A stretch of DNA of 64,000 nucleotides from positions 1,054,001-1,118,000 of the forward strand of contig OZ242037.1 of assembly GCA_965205165.1 (NCBI GenBank), written 5' to 3'. Positions 1-8,915 of this stretch are shown here, one piece after another. Source of the DNA: CBDESM01 sp965205165. GTDB lineage: Bacteria; Chloroflexota; Dehalococcoidia; Bin125. Every line of letters begins with the position of its first letter. Positions within the stretch are counted from its first letter, which is position 1. Made by a program: the position numbers and the translations under genes. The notes below the pieces were generated by a model. It ran no database searches and had not been told where the DNA came from. It saw only the letters and a list, made by a program, of their open reading frames with translations.

Positions 1-64
1 CCGGATCGTATGCCCGCCCGCCCCGCCCCGCGTCAGACGGCGCAGACGCAAGAAGCGGACGGGC

Positions 65-358
65 CTAAGACGCACCCGCTCCCGCGTCCTTGCGCCGGCG
101 CCACAGCGCCAGCAGCCCGTCCACCAGCAGGTCGAGCAGCACCGCCGCGCCGATCCCGAAGATCACGTCCCAGACCACGTTGTGCAGCGCGTCGGTCACC
201 ACCGGCGACGAAGCCACCCCGACCCGCAGCGCGTTCCGCACCACCGACCGCGTCAGCGAAGCCAGCAGCGACAGCCCGATCGTCGACGCCAGCGCCCGCT
301 TCGGGATGACACCCGCGACGCTCGCTGCAACACTGTTAAGCACCGGCACGAGCCGCAT
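65..358 (-). CDS. Small hydrophobic membrane protein of unknown function
   Basis: The 97-residue product has hydrophobic stretches near residues 22-35 and 65-85 and ends in a basic tail (WRRRKD), so it is probably a small inner-membrane protein with one or two helices. It is divergent from ispG, with 14 bases between the two starts. Codons in this frame are strongly G/C at the third position, as in real genes here, which is the main support. There is no clear ribosome binding site before the ATG. I do not recognise a family, and no function is assigned. Confidence 0.6.
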   Translation of the reverse strand: MRLVPVLNSVAASVAGVIPKRALASTIGLSLLASLTRSVVRNALRVGVASSPVVTDALHNVVWDVIFGIGAAVLLDLLVDGLLALWRRRKDAGAGAS

Positions 359-372
359 GCTAGGAACACGCC

Positions 373-1503
373 GTGGCTGCTCGAAACCCCACCCGCGCCG
401 TCCGCGTCGGCAACGTCCAGATCGGCGGCGGCACCCCCATCGTCGTCCAGTCGATGGCCGCCACCCGCACGCAGGACGTCGAAGCCACCGTCCGCCAAGT
501 GCAACTGCTCGAAGCCGCCGGCGCCGACCTCGTCCGCGTCGCCGTCGACTCCAAGAAGGACGTCCAAGCGCTCGCCCGAGTCCGCGAGCGCACCAGCGCC
601 CCCCTCTCCGTCGACCTCCAGGAGAACTACCGCCTCTGCACCGACGTCGCCCCCCACGTCGACAAGATCCGCTACAACCCCGGCCACCTCCACCACCACG
701 AGAAGCGCAAGCCGATCGAGGACAAGGTCGCCTTCATCGCCGAAACCGCCGCCGCCAACGACTGCGCCATCCGCGTCGGCGTCAACTGCGGCTCGATCGA
801 CCCCCGCATGCTCGAACGCCACCCCGGCGACCACGTCTCCGCCATCGTCGCCAGCGCCGCCGAACACTGCGCCCTGCTCGACCGCCTCGGCTTCGACCGC
901 TACGTCGTCTCGCTCAAGGACTCCGACTGGAAGCAGGTCGTCGAGGTCAACCGCAAGTTCGCCGCCGAACGCCCCGACGTCCCCCTCCACCTCGGCGTCA
1001 CCGAGGCCGGCATGCCCCCCGACGGCGTGATCAAGACCCGCGTCGCCTTCGAGCAGCTGATCCCACAGGGCATCGGCGACACCGTCCGCGTCTCGCTCAC
1101 CGTCCCGTTCGACGACAAGGGCATGGAGATCGACGCCGCCCGCGGCATCCTCGCCGACATCGAAGCCGGCCGCTTCCGCTCCGTCCCGCCCAAGTTCGAC
1201 GAGGGCCTCAACATCATCTCCTGCCCCTCTTGCTCCCGCGTCGAAAACGAAAAATTCGTCGAACTCGCCCAAGACGTCAAGGCGATGAGCGCCTACGCCG
1301 CCGATCGCGACATCACCATCGCCGTGATGGGCTGCCGCGTGAACGGCCCCGGCGAAACCGACGACGCCGACCTCGGCCTCTGGTGCGGACCCGCCGCCGT
1401 CAACCTCAAGCGCGGCGAAGAATCGCTCGGCCACTTCCCCTACGACGAAATCCTGCCCCGCCTCAAGCGGGAACTCAACGCACTCATCGCCGCCGGCCGC
1501 TAG
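373..1503 (+). CDS. ispG: 4-hydroxy-3-methylbut-2-enyl diphosphate synthase IspG (GcpE)
   Basis: IspG converts 2-C-methyl-erythritol 2,4-cyclodiphosphate to HMBPP in the MEP isoprenoid pathway, using a [4Fe-4S] cluster. The 376-residue length is typical of the short bacterial form. The N-terminal TIM-barrel half is well conserved (GGTPIVVQSM near residue 16, RYNPG near 98). The three cluster cysteines are visible at about 284 and 287 (SCPSC) and 321 (MGCRVNGPGE). Translation starts at a GTG. The stop codon shares a CTAG tetranucleotide with the convergent nitroreductase gene. uppP, which acts on another isoprenoid, lies 0.7 kb downstream. Confidence 0.97.
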   Translation: MAARNPTRAVRVGNVQIGGGTPIVVQSMAATRTQDVEATVRQVQLLEAAGADLVRVAVDSKKDVQALARVRERTSAPLSVDLQENYRLCTDVAPHVDKIRYNPGHLHHHEKRKPIEDKVAFIAETAAANDCAIRVGVNCGSIDPRMLERHPGDHVSAIVASAAEHCALLDRLGFDRYVVSLKDSDWKQVVEVNRKFAAERPDVPLHLGVTEAGMPPDGVIKTRVAFEQLIPQGIGDTVRVSLTVPFDDKGMEIDAARGILADIEAGRFRSVPPKFDEGLNIISCPSCSRVENEKFVELAQDVKAMSAYAADRDITIAVMGCRVNGPGETDDADLGLWCGPAAVNLKRGEESLGHFPYDEILPRLKRELNALIAAGR

Positions 1504-2165
1504 CCCCCGAACGCCTCCCCGTCGAATTGATCAATCGTCGCGAACCCGCCCACCGGCCCCCGCTTCAGCTTGGTCAGCTGCTTCACCGGCTTGCCGATCG
1601 GCAGCAGCGCGCACAGCGCGTAGTCCTCCGGCAGCCCGATCAGCTCCCGCGCCTCCGGCTCCGCCGCCGCGATCAGCGTCGTCAGCGTCCCGCCCAGCCC
1701 CTCGTTCCGAGCCATCAGCAGGATGTTCCAGACGAACGGGTAGATCGACGCCCCCGAAATCACCCCCACCCGATCCAGATCCTTGTCCGTCGACGCCACC
1801 ACCCCCAAGTCCACGCATACCGCCAGCAGCACCGGCGCCTCCGCGTACGGTTGGTGCAGGCGCCCCGGCACCCGCGTCGACGCCGCCGTCGCGTCCGTCA
1901 CCGCCGACGGCCGCACCGAGTTCCACGGGCTCTCGCCCGCCTGCACCTGCGCGATGTAGCGTCGCGCCGGCGCCTGCACCAACTCCGACAGCCGCTCCCG
2001 AATCGACCGATCGCGGATGATGATCACATGCCAGCCCTGACGATTCCCGCCGCTCGGCGCGAACCGCGCATGCTCCAGGATCCGCTCCAGCACCTCGTCC
2101 GGCACCGGGTCGTCCGTGAACTCCCGCGCCGAAAACGCCGTCCGCATCACTTCGCTGATCTCCAT
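1500..2165 (-). CDS. Nitroreductase family FMN oxidoreductase
   Basis: This is a 221-residue flavin reductase of the nitroreductase superfamily, which uses FMN and NAD(P)H to reduce nitro compounds, quinones or similar acceptors; the substrate is unknown. The FMN-binding N-terminal pattern is visible (R-x-F near residue 12, then FAPSGGNRQGWH near 33). The C-terminal part has the family's GLGGTLTT and ALLPIGKP stretches. The reading frame is open upstream, but I chose the ATG at 2165 because GGAGG lies five bases before it and homology begins there. It diverges from uppP with 49 bases between starts. Confidence 0.92.
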   Translation of the reverse strand: MEISEVMRTAFSAREFTDDPVPDEVLERILEHARFAPSGGNRQGWHVIIIRDRSIRERLSELVQAPARRYIAQVQAGESPWNSVRPSAVTDATAASTRVPGRLHQPYAEAPVLLAVCVDLGVVASTDKDLDRVGVISGASIYPFVWNILLMARNEGLGGTLTTLIAAAEPEARELIGLPEDYALCALLPIGKPVKQLTKLKRGPVGGFATIDQFDGEAFGG

Positions 2166-2214
2166 GCGGCCCTCCGTTCCGCGGCCCCCGCCGCGACGGG
2201 CGGAGGATAGAGCC

Positions 2215-3048
2215 GTGCCGCTGCTCGAGGCGGCCCTGCTCGGCATCATCCAGGGCGCGACCGAGTTCCTGCCGATCTCCAGCAGCGGCCACCTCTCCAT
2301 CGCCCGCTGGCTCTTCGGCTGGGACGACCCCGGCCTCGCCTTCGACGCCGCCGTCCACGCCGGCGCCCTCGCCGCCATCCTCTGGGCCTACCGCCGCGGG
2401 ATCGCCGCTCTCCTCCGCGGCCTCCTCAGCGCCGGCGCACCCCCCGTCGACGGCGTCCGCCCCCGCCGCCTGCTCGTGCTCGGCATCGCCGGAACCATCC
2501 CCCTCGCCGCCGCCGGCGCAATCGCCTGGCAACTGCTCGAAAACCAGCTCCGCGACCCGACCGCAGCCGCCGCCTTCCTGCTCGCCACCGGCCTCATCAT
2601 CATCGCCGCCGAACGCCTGCACCGCCGCGCCGCCCCGCAACGCCGCGCCCTCGCCGATCTCCCGCTCCCAAAGGCCGCCCTGATCGGCATCGCCCAAGCC
2701 GTCGCCGTCATCCCCGGCATCTCCCGCTCCGGCATGTGCATCTCCGCTGCCATGTCGCTCGGCCAAAGCCGTGAAGCCGCAACCAGATTCGCCTTCTGGC
2801 TCGCCATCCCCGCCCTGACCGGCGCCGGCCTCCTCGCCCTCTACGACGTCCTCCAAACCAACGCATCCGCCGAGTCCCCCGCCTCCGCCCTCGCAATCGC
2901 AATCGGCGCAGCCGCCGCCTTCCTCAGCGCCCTCCTCAGCATCCGCGCCCTCCTCTGGCTGACCCGCGCCTCCACCCTCTCCCCCTTCGCCATCTACTGC
3001 CTCATCGCCGCCTCCGCCATCCTCACAGCCCGCGCCGCCGGCGCGTGA
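2215..3048 (+). CDS. uppP: Undecaprenyl-diphosphatase UppP (BacA)
   Basis: UppP dephosphorylates undecaprenyl diphosphate at the membrane to recycle the lipid carrier for peptidoglycan and other envelope polymers. The 277-residue protein is almost entirely membrane-embedded. It shows the N-terminal QGATEFLPISSSGH motif (about residues 11-24) and the second signature PGISRSG (about 165-171), which together form the active site. The GTG at 2215 is preceded by GGAGG at 2202-2206, so the longer in-frame extension is unlikely to be translated. Confidence 0.96.
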   Translation: MPLLEAALLGIIQGATEFLPISSSGHLSIARWLFGWDDPGLAFDAAVHAGALAAILWAYRRGIAALLRGLLSAGAPPVDGVRPRRLLVLGIAGTIPLAAAGAIAWQLLENQLRDPTAAAAFLLATGLIIIAAERLHRRAAPQRRALADLPLPKAALIGIAQAVAVIPGISRSGMCISAAMSLGQSREAATRFAFWLAIPALTGAGLLALYDVLQTNASAESPASALAIAIGAAAAFLSALLSIRALLWLTRASTLSPFAIYCLIAASAILTARAAGA

Positions 3049-3107
3049 GATGGCGGTATCCTCCCGACAGAAGCGGCCTTCCTGTTCCAACGAAGGAAAC
3101 ACCAGCT

Positions 3108-3545
3108 GTGATTGTCAAGGATGAAGTCGATGCCTTTCTCCGCGATCTCGCAATGCGCATTGAGGGCGACATCCGCTGGCAACCCGAGCGCCGGGATCCG
3201 CTCAGCTTCCGCTTCCGCACGGACGTCCAGACATCCGATCCGCACGATCACCACCTTGCCGGGTGGTACAACCCTGATTCCGACAAGCTCACCTTCGCAG
3301 TCTTCCGCAAGGATCGCGGGCGAATCTACGGCTTGTGCTTGGGCATCACCCACCCCGACCTCGATCCTGCGGATCCGCGACGACCCCACAAGCACTACTG
3401 GACGGACGCACGTCGCGACCAGAATCGCTATCTGCCCGACGACATCACGAGGAATTGGTCAAATCCCGTGGAAGTCTGGGCAGAATTCCGCGCAGAGTCG
3501 CACATGGTCCACAACGGCTGGTTCCACGCACCCCCCAACCTCTAG
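3108..3545 (+). CDS. Hypothetical protein paired with a DUF1828 protein
   Basis: This 145-residue soluble protein begins at a GTG with a GAAGGAAA ribosome site about nine bases upstream. It has a histidine- and aspartate-rich middle (SDPHDHHLAGWY, HKHYWTDARRDQN) and many aromatic residues, but I cannot assign a family. Its stop is 11 bases before the DUF1828-type gene, so the two probably form an operon. Small companions next to DUF1828 proteins are known from phage and accessory regions, but any shared role here is inferred only from position. Confidence 0.75.
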   Translation: MIVKDEVDAFLRDLAMRIEGDIRWQPERRDPLSFRFRTDVQTSDPHDHHLAGWYNPDSDKLTFAVFRKDRGRIYGLCLGITHPDLDPADPRRPHKHYWTDARRDQNRYLPDDITRNWSNPVEVWAEFRAESHMVHNGWFHAPPNL

Positions 3546-3556
3546 GACGTAGCAAC

Positions 3557-4351
3557 ATGCTGAACATGGACGATCTTTGCGCCCGGATTCGAGCCGATCT
3601 TCCCTCGCAATACGCCTGCTCGATGACACGGAAGGGCGCGCTCAGGATTCAGACGCCATTGCTGTTGCCGGACGGCGACGGAATTGACGTGTTCGTGGCT
3701 GAACAGAACGGCCGTATCACCGTATCAGATTTCGGAGACGCGCTTGGCTGGCTCGAAACAATGTCGCGCACCGGTCGTCTCTCCGATGGTCAGGAGCGAA
3801 TACTGCAGGACGTGGCGAACACGGTCGGAGTGGACATAGAGAGAGGGAGGCTCAGCGTTCGATGCGACGACCCGGCTGAACTGGCGGCGGCGGTTGCCAA
3901 GGTCGGACAGGCCGCCCTCCGCGTGGCCGACATCTGGTTCACGTTCCGCAGCCAAACGTTCCGCACGACAGCCGAAGAAGTCGACGAGTGGCTCCGGACT
4001 CGTGAAATTCCGTTTCGCCAGAGGGAGCGCGCCCGCGGCCGATCGTCGAGAGTCTGGACGATCGACTTTGCCACTATGGACCCTCTGCCGCGCTCATACG
4101 TGTTCCTACTCAGCACCGGCGATCGGGCTGCCGCACGCCGGATCTCCGAGCACGTGCTGGCTGCCTGCGTCGACCTCAGCCAGATCGAATCGAACGCCCA
4201 CCTTCCACGACTCGTCTCGCTCTTTGACGACGATGCGAACGTTTGGGAGGACCAGCATTACGGCTTGGTCGAACCCTTCTCGGCAATCGCGAGGTGGTCT
4301 GATCGAGCGTCGCTCGAGGAGCTGCTCCGCCAGCCCGCGGCGTCGGTTTAG
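3557..4351 (+). CDS. DUF1828 (and DUF1829-like) domain protein
   Basis: The N-terminal 100 residues match my memory of DUF1828: a short helix, then a strand with V-A-E-Q-N-G-R-I-T-V-S-D-F-G-D, a leucine/tryptophan helix, and a GVDIERGRL strand. The second half (about 110-264) would correspond to the DUF1829-like region. The molecular function of these domains is not established; they turn up in phage-related and accessory loci. The start is the first of two close ATGs (3557 and 3566). It follows the preceding small gene by 11 bases, probably in one transcript. Confidence 0.8.
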   Translation: MLNMDDLCARIRADLPSQYACSMTRKGALRIQTPLLLPDGDGIDVFVAEQNGRITVSDFGDALGWLETMSRTGRLSDGQERILQDVANTVGVDIERGRLSVRCDDPAELAAAVAKVGQAALRVADIWFTFRSQTFRTTAEEVDEWLRTREIPFRQRERARGRSSRVWTIDFATMDPLPRSYVFLLSTGDRAAARRISEHVLAACVDLSQIESNAHLPRLVSLFDDDANVWEDQHYGLVEPFSAIARWSDRASLEELLRQPAASV

Positions 4352-4362
4352 CGTCGAAACCC

Positions 4363-5940
4363 CTAGGGCCGCACCCCGTAAAGCGGCTTCTTCCCCAGCT
4401 CGTGCGGCAGCACCCGGTACGCACGCTCGACGAAGCGCTGCAGATGGCTCCGCGTCTCGCGCGGGTCGATGATCTCCTCGATCCCGAACGTCTCCGCCGT
4501 CAGGAACACGTTCCGCAGCTCCCGCAGCTCCGCCTCGATCTCCTCCCGCTTCGCCGCCGGATCCTCCGCCTCCGCGATCTCCCGCCGGTACGCCGCGTCC
4601 ACCCCGCCCTCGATCGGAATCGACCCCCACTCCCCGCTCGGCCAGCCGATCCGGTAGTTCAGCCGCGTCGGATTGCCCGTCGCCATCCCCGCCATCCCGT
4701 AGCACTTGCGGATCACCACCGTCAGCTGCGGCACCGTCGCCTGCAAGCCCACCCAGACCGCCCGCATCCCCGCCCGCAGCGTCCCCTCCCGCTCCGCCTG
4801 CGTCCCGATCATGAAGCCCGGCACGTCGACCAAGTACACGATCGGGATGTGGAAGTAGTCGCACAGCTCCAGGAAATGCGCCTGCTTCTCGCTCCCGTCC
4901 CGGTCCAGCGCGCCCCCGTTCTTGCGCGGATTGTTCGCGACGATCCCGATCGGCAGCCCGTCGATCCGCGCGAAGCCCGTGATCACCGACGTCCCCCAGA
5001 ACGGCTTGACCTCGAAGAATTCGCCCCCGTCGACCACCGACGCGATCAGCCGGTGCATCGAATACGGCCGCCGCGTGTTGCGCGGCACCAGATCAATCAG
5101 CGCCTCCCCCGCGCCCTCCAGCGCATCCCGCGCCGGCGCCGCCGGCGGCAGCTCGAACACGTTGTCCGGCAGGTACGACAGCATCGCCCGCATCTGCCGG
5201 AACGCATCCGGCTCGTCCTCCGCCTCGTTGTCGATGCAGCCCGACTCGCGCACGTGCACCCCCGAGCCGCCCAGCTCCTCGTTGCTCACGTCGTGCCCGA
5301 TCCCACGCTTCACCACCGGCGGCCCCGCCGCGAACATCGCCGACTTCCCCCGCGTCATCACGCTCCAGTGCACCATCATCGCCCGCCCCGACGGCCCGCC
5401 CGCGATCGCGCCCAGCACCGCCGCCAGCACCGGCACCGTCTGCATCGCCTCGATCGACGTCACGAACGAGCGCCCCGTGCCCGCTCCGTTCGGCAGGTAG
5501 GTCGTGCCCATCCGCTTCGTCGCCCCCACGTTCGCCCCCGCTCCGTCGATCAGCAGCAGCAGCGGCACCCGGTACTCCAGCGCCAGCTCCTCGCAGAACC
5601 CGCCCAAACCGCCCTTCGAGCGCTGCATCGGAAACAGCGCCGACCCGCCCTGGATCGTGAAATCCTCCCCGCCCACCGCCACCGTCCGCCCGTCCACCTT
5701 GCCCAGCCCCGTCACGTACGACGCCGGCGAGAAATCCACCAGCTCCCCGTCCTCGTACTCGCCCTGCCCGGCCAGCGCGCCCACCTCGTGGAACGACCCC
5801 GGATCCAGCAGTGCCTCGATCCGCTCCCGCACCGTCAGCCGCCCCAGCCGGTGCTGCCGCTCGATCCGATCCGGCGTCCCGCCCCGCGCCGACAGCTCCA
5901 GCCGCCGCTTCAACTCCGCAACCTCGGGCTCCCAGACCAT
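4363..5940 (-). CDS. Acyl-CoA carboxylase carboxyltransferase subunit (propionyl/methylcrotonyl-CoA type)
   Basis: This subunit transfers CO2 from carboxybiotin to an acyl-CoA such as propionyl- or methylcrotonyl-CoA. The 525-residue length fits the family. The N-terminal crotonase-like half has RIERQHRLGRLTVRERI and GGEDFTIQGGS; the C-terminal half has the CoA/biotin site residues around GFARIDGLPIGIVANNP, DVPGFMIGTQAE and GWPSGEWGSIPIEGG. No biotin carboxylase or biotin carrier gene is in the window, so partners must be elsewhere. A second, distinct copy lies at 37131-38732. The true acyl substrate cannot be read from sequence. Confidence 0.93.
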   Translation of the reverse strand: MVWEPEVAELKRRLELSARGGTPDRIERQHRLGRLTVRERIEALLDPGSFHEVGALAGQGEYEDGELVDFSPASYVTGLGKVDGRTVAVGGEDFTIQGGSALFPMQRSKGGLGGFCEELALEYRVPLLLLIDGAGANVGATKRMGTTYLPNGAGTGRSFVTSIEAMQTVPVLAAVLGAIAGGPSGRAMMVHWSVMTRGKSAMFAAGPPVVKRGIGHDVSNEELGGSGVHVRESGCIDNEAEDEPDAFRQMRAMLSYLPDNVFELPPAAPARDALEGAGEALIDLVPRNTRRPYSMHRLIASVVDGGEFFEVKPFWGTSVITGFARIDGLPIGIVANNPRKNGGALDRDGSEKQAHFLELCDYFHIPIVYLVDVPGFMIGTQAEREGTLRAGMRAVWVGLQATVPQLTVVIRKCYGMAGMATGNPTRLNYRIGWPSGEWGSIPIEGGVDAAYRREIAEAEDPAAKREEIEAELRELRNVFLTAETFGIEEIIDPRETRSHLQRFVERAYRVLPHELGKKPLYGVRP

Positions 5941-5976
5941 CGCGAACCTCCCGCCCGCACCGCGGGCCCGCGCAGT

Positions 5977-8076
5977 CTAGCCGTCCTCCGGCTCCGCGCT
6001 CTTCCAAGTCCGCTCCAGCTGCTTCGGGGCATCAAGCGGATCATGCGCGTAGTACGTGATGCCCAGATCGAAGACATCCGCCCGCCGGACGAACAACCCG
6101 CACCGATTCACCAAGTTGATCTCCGGCATCAACTCCGCCCGCTCGCGCCGGATCAGCTCCAGCGCATCCGACCGCTCGGACGGATCCAGCGCGCGCCGCT
6201 GCTCATCCCAAAGCGACGCCAGCACCGCATTGCCGCCCGTCCCGTACATATCGAAATCGGCAGACGATCTGGCCCACTCCGGCACCCAATGCGTCGACGG
6301 ATCAGGGTCTGCCGGATGCGCCCGCAACGGCTCCCCCACCAGAATGTTCGCATCCGGATGCGGTGGATATCGAGTCACCGGATCCGACCCGCGCGGTGCA
6401 CGGTGAACGATGCTCACGTCAGCGAGATCTCCCAGCGCCTTGGACCATTGCCTGCGAATTATGCCCAAGCCTGTCAGCGAAATATGTCCGCCCCAGTTGA
6501 AACCCTTGACCGCTCCGGAGTCGATGCCGATTCGCAAGGGATGTTCGGCAGTGTACCCGGCTGATTGCAACAGCGCACGTGACCGTTCCGGGTCATACTG
6601 ATAATTCTCTCCGAGTTCTTCCAATGACCAGGGCCAGTCGCGCACTGTCATATCCGGTTCTCCCGACATTACTCCGGTCCAGTTGAGCCCGCAATCGGGC
6701 ACGGCCAACCCGTCATGAAAATCTGCAGCGAGCTCAACCCGATCTAATGCAATGGACAGCGCAGTCCGCACCCGTACATCCGTGATCGGACTAGCGGCGT
6801 TCTCCGCGAACGTCAACCGGGATCCTCGACCCGGAATTGGCGGCACAAGTTCAGCCACGACATCGGGAAAATACTCGATCGCGTCAAGCAGCTCGCCCGG
6901 CCGCTCCAAGCTGAGGCCCTCAAACCAGCCCTCGCGCCAATCCCGCCAAACCGGCTCCCGCAGCACATGTGCCTCTGCCAAGTCGTTCGGCCAAGAGTGG
7001 TTCCCGCCATATATCCCGTCAACGAACGGCAGCCGAACACCGGTCCGCGCATCCTGCTTGAAGTATTCTTCATTGCGATCCAGCGTCCAAGTCCCCGCCG
7101 GTCCCGTCCAATCTCGCAGCCGAAACGGTCCAGTTCCCGCAGCTGGCGGCTCCGGATGCTCCCACGAGCCCGCGGTATTCGGCGTCCAGCCGGGCGGCAT
7201 GATAACATGATTAGGAGCCGCCATCGCGGTCGGCAGAAAACTCGTCGGCTCGGACAATATGAACGAAATGGCCCCAGCGGCACCGTCGGCTTCGATTCGA
7301 TCAACCGTCCGGTACGCCCCGAATTGAAATGCATTCTCGTCCTGATACATCTCGTGCATGTACCCTGCATCAGATGCCGTGAGTGCCCGGCCGTCACCAG
7401 CCTCGCCCGACGGCCAGCGGATGCCATCTCGGATTTGAAAGATCAAAGATCGTCCGTCGGGAATTTCCCAAGAGCGGGCCAGATCGCCTGCAATCGCCTT
7501 CCGATGAGGATCGGTTTCGTCGTCAGAAACGAGCACGACCAACTGGCTGTACAGCAGCTGCAAGATCGAAGGAGTCCCGCCGAGCGTAACTTGCTCCCGC
7601 GAAGCCACGATCGGCGACCAAAGCCTCGGGCTGCGGCCATGCATCACCAATCGCCCTCCCCGCCGCGGGCCATCCCCGTGCCCCGGAAGGGCTTGCAAGC
7701 GACGCCAATGGTACCTCCGCCGCCACTCCTCAAGGTCAATCCGCTCATGCGGGATCACCACCGCCCATTCACTATCAGCCGGCGACAACGCCATACGGGT
7801 AGTATAGGTCCCCGAAACGGCACGAGGAGGCAGTTCCGAACGGGCTGGCCGCGACGGCTCTGGTTGTGCGATCTCCACCTCTTCCGCCGCACCAGTTTCC
7901 TCACCGCGGACATCCGATACCTCGTCATCATCGCCCGTCCGACGCTCGTTGAACACCTCCGGACTCGCGCATCCGACCAGCGCAAGACCCGCGACGCCGA
8001 CCGCCGACCGCGCCGCAGCCCGCAACAAGGTGCGCCGACCGATCGTGGGCCGCTTGGTCATGTCCTCATACCACAT
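5977..8076 (-). CDS. ABC transporter substrate-binding protein (peptide/solute family 5), Tat lipoprotein
   Basis: This is the extracytoplasmic binding protein of a peptide- or small-solute ABC importer. The N-terminus has a twin-arginine signal (GRRTLLRAAARS) followed by a lipobox ending GLALVGC, so it is probably exported folded and lipid-anchored. Family 5 features include WEIPDGRSLIFQIRDGIRWPSG and a VRTALSIALDRVELA segment. I chose the ATG at 8076 (699 residues) because GGAAGG lies nine bases upstream; an ATG at 8061 is possible. No permease or ATPase is adjacent. It is paralogous to the protein at 12945-15011, and its base composition looks less G+C-rich than its neighbours. Confidence 0.9.
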   Translation of the reverse strand: MWYEDMTKRPTIGRRTLLRAAARSAVGVAGLALVGCASPEVFNERRTGDDDEVSDVRGEETGAAEEVEIAQPEPSRPARSELPPRAVSGTYTTRMALSPADSEWAVVIPHERIDLEEWRRRYHWRRLQALPGHGDGPRRGGRLVMHGRSPRLWSPIVASREQVTLGGTPSILQLLYSQLVVLVSDDETDPHRKAIAGDLARSWEIPDGRSLIFQIRDGIRWPSGEAGDGRALTASDAGYMHEMYQDENAFQFGAYRTVDRIEADGAAGAISFILSEPTSFLPTAMAAPNHVIMPPGWTPNTAGSWEHPEPPAAGTGPFRLRDWTGPAGTWTLDRNEEYFKQDARTGVRLPFVDGIYGGNHSWPNDLAEAHVLREPVWRDWREGWFEGLSLERPGELLDAIEYFPDVVAELVPPIPGRGSRLTFAENAASPITDVRVRTALSIALDRVELAADFHDGLAVPDCGLNWTGVMSGEPDMTVRDWPWSLEELGENYQYDPERSRALLQSAGYTAEHPLRIGIDSGAVKGFNWGGHISLTGLGIIRRQWSKALGDLADVSIVHRAPRGSDPVTRYPPHPDANILVGEPLRAHPADPDPSTHWVPEWARSSADFDMYGTGGNAVLASLWDEQRRALDPSERSDALELIRRERAELMPEINLVNRCGLFVRRADVFDLGITYYAHDPLDAPKQLERTWKSAEPEDG

Positions 8077-8128
8077 TGTGCTAGCCTTCCCTCTTATCTG
8101 CTTGTCTCTATAGTCTAGCATCTCCTCT

Positions 8129-8674
8129 TCACCGATCGCCGAAGATGCTGACCCGGGCAAAGAGCACCCATTCTTCGAACCAGCGTTTCCAGCCTGCCCA
8201 GAAAGGCGAATCGTCAAGTTCAAGCAGTTGCGCATAAGTGATCTCTGGGGGTGGTTGAGCGGATCGTTCGTATTTTAGATCAATTTGGAAACGCTGATAG
8301 ACTTCTTCTCGCAGCCTCACAGAGTGAATATAACGCACGATCTCTGCTGTTCCGCTCTCTAGAATGCACCAGCCATTACCTCCGTGATAAGCTAGCTCAA
8401 AGTAAATGAGTTGGTTTGGTGCCTCACGGAGAAAGCGAGTTTCTGTTGTTGAATTAATCTCAAACGACAGATGCCCGGGCGAGCCGGATCCGTCATCGAC
8501 AGCTTCTATCTGTCGTTCGCCGCTTGGTCCTCGCCACCATCGGACCGGCATCGCACGCCGACCAGTCTCAACCCAATCCAGATCATGCACTCTGTCAGAT
8601 ACGACGACCGTGCTGTCGGCGGATTCACCGATCCTTAGGATGATCTCCCTCTTCCGCCTCCCGAGCCTCCGCAC
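8129..8674 (-). CDS. Hypothetical protein in the methyltransferase-HNH operon
   Basis: This 181-residue protein has no family I recognise. It is rich in aromatic residues, with a tryptophan cluster near the C-terminus (SPFWAGWKRWFEEW) and a VRWWRGPSG segment. One line counted inside it (8281-8340) is 45% G+C, much lower than the surrounding genes, suggesting recent acquisition. The start is uncertain: the GTG at 8674 has GGAAG six bases upstream and overlaps the preceding small membrane-protein gene by 50 bases; the frame is open further upstream to 8752. It is the last gene of an apparent three-gene unit. Confidence 0.6.
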   Translation of the reverse strand: MRRLGRRKREIILRIGESADSTVVVSDRVHDLDWVETGRRAMPVRWWRGPSGERQIEAVDDGSGSPGHLSFEINSTTETRFLREAPNQLIYFELAYHGGNGWCILESGTAEIVRYIHSVRLREEVYQRFQIDLKYERSAQPPPEITYAQLLELDDSPFWAGWKRWFEEWVLFARVSIFGDR

Positions 8675-8915
8675 GCGCTGCTTCCATGTCTGCCTCAACT
8701 TGGCGTTCCGCATCGAAGCCACCCCAGTATGCCATTTTCTGCAGTGCGTCATTGATTCCCTCCAAGTGCCGCTCAGTGCGACGCTGCGACCTCGCGGCCG
8801 ATTTCCGAGCAGACACAGTCAGCCACCACGTCAAGAGTATCACAGGCAGCGAACCTGCCAATGCTCCCGCCATGGCTCCGATGAACGTGCTGAGGATCAC
8901 TTGCGAGTCCATCAT
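8625..8915 (-). CDS. Small single-span membrane protein coupled to a DNA methyltransferase-HNH gene
   Basis: The 96-residue product starts at ATGATGGAC, where the ATG overlaps the TGA stop of the methyltransferase by four bases (ATGA), so translation is probably coupled. Residues about 5-30 (ILSTFIGAMAGALAGSLPVI) form one hydrophobic helix; the rest is a charged, probably coiled-coil cytoplasmic tail rich in Ala, Glu and Arg. I do not recognise a family. Coupling of a small membrane protein to a nuclease/methylase gene is reminiscent of defence loci, but that is inference. Confidence 0.75.
   Translation of the reverse strand: MMDSQVILSTFIGAMAGALAGSLPVILLTWWLTVSARKSAARSQRRTERHLEGINDALQKMAYWGGFDAERQVEADMEAARAEAREAEEGDHPKDR

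Noticed and set aside
90..2210. Long forward open frame across ispG and the nitroreductase (706 residues)
   Set aside because: It overlaps two clear genes in other frames and its translation is a low-complexity Arg/Pro-rich shadow typical of high-G+C DNA.
4402..6564. 720-residue forward open frame opposite the carboxyltransferase
   Set aside because: It is the antisense of an unmistakable carboxyltransferase gene with no start or motif of its own.
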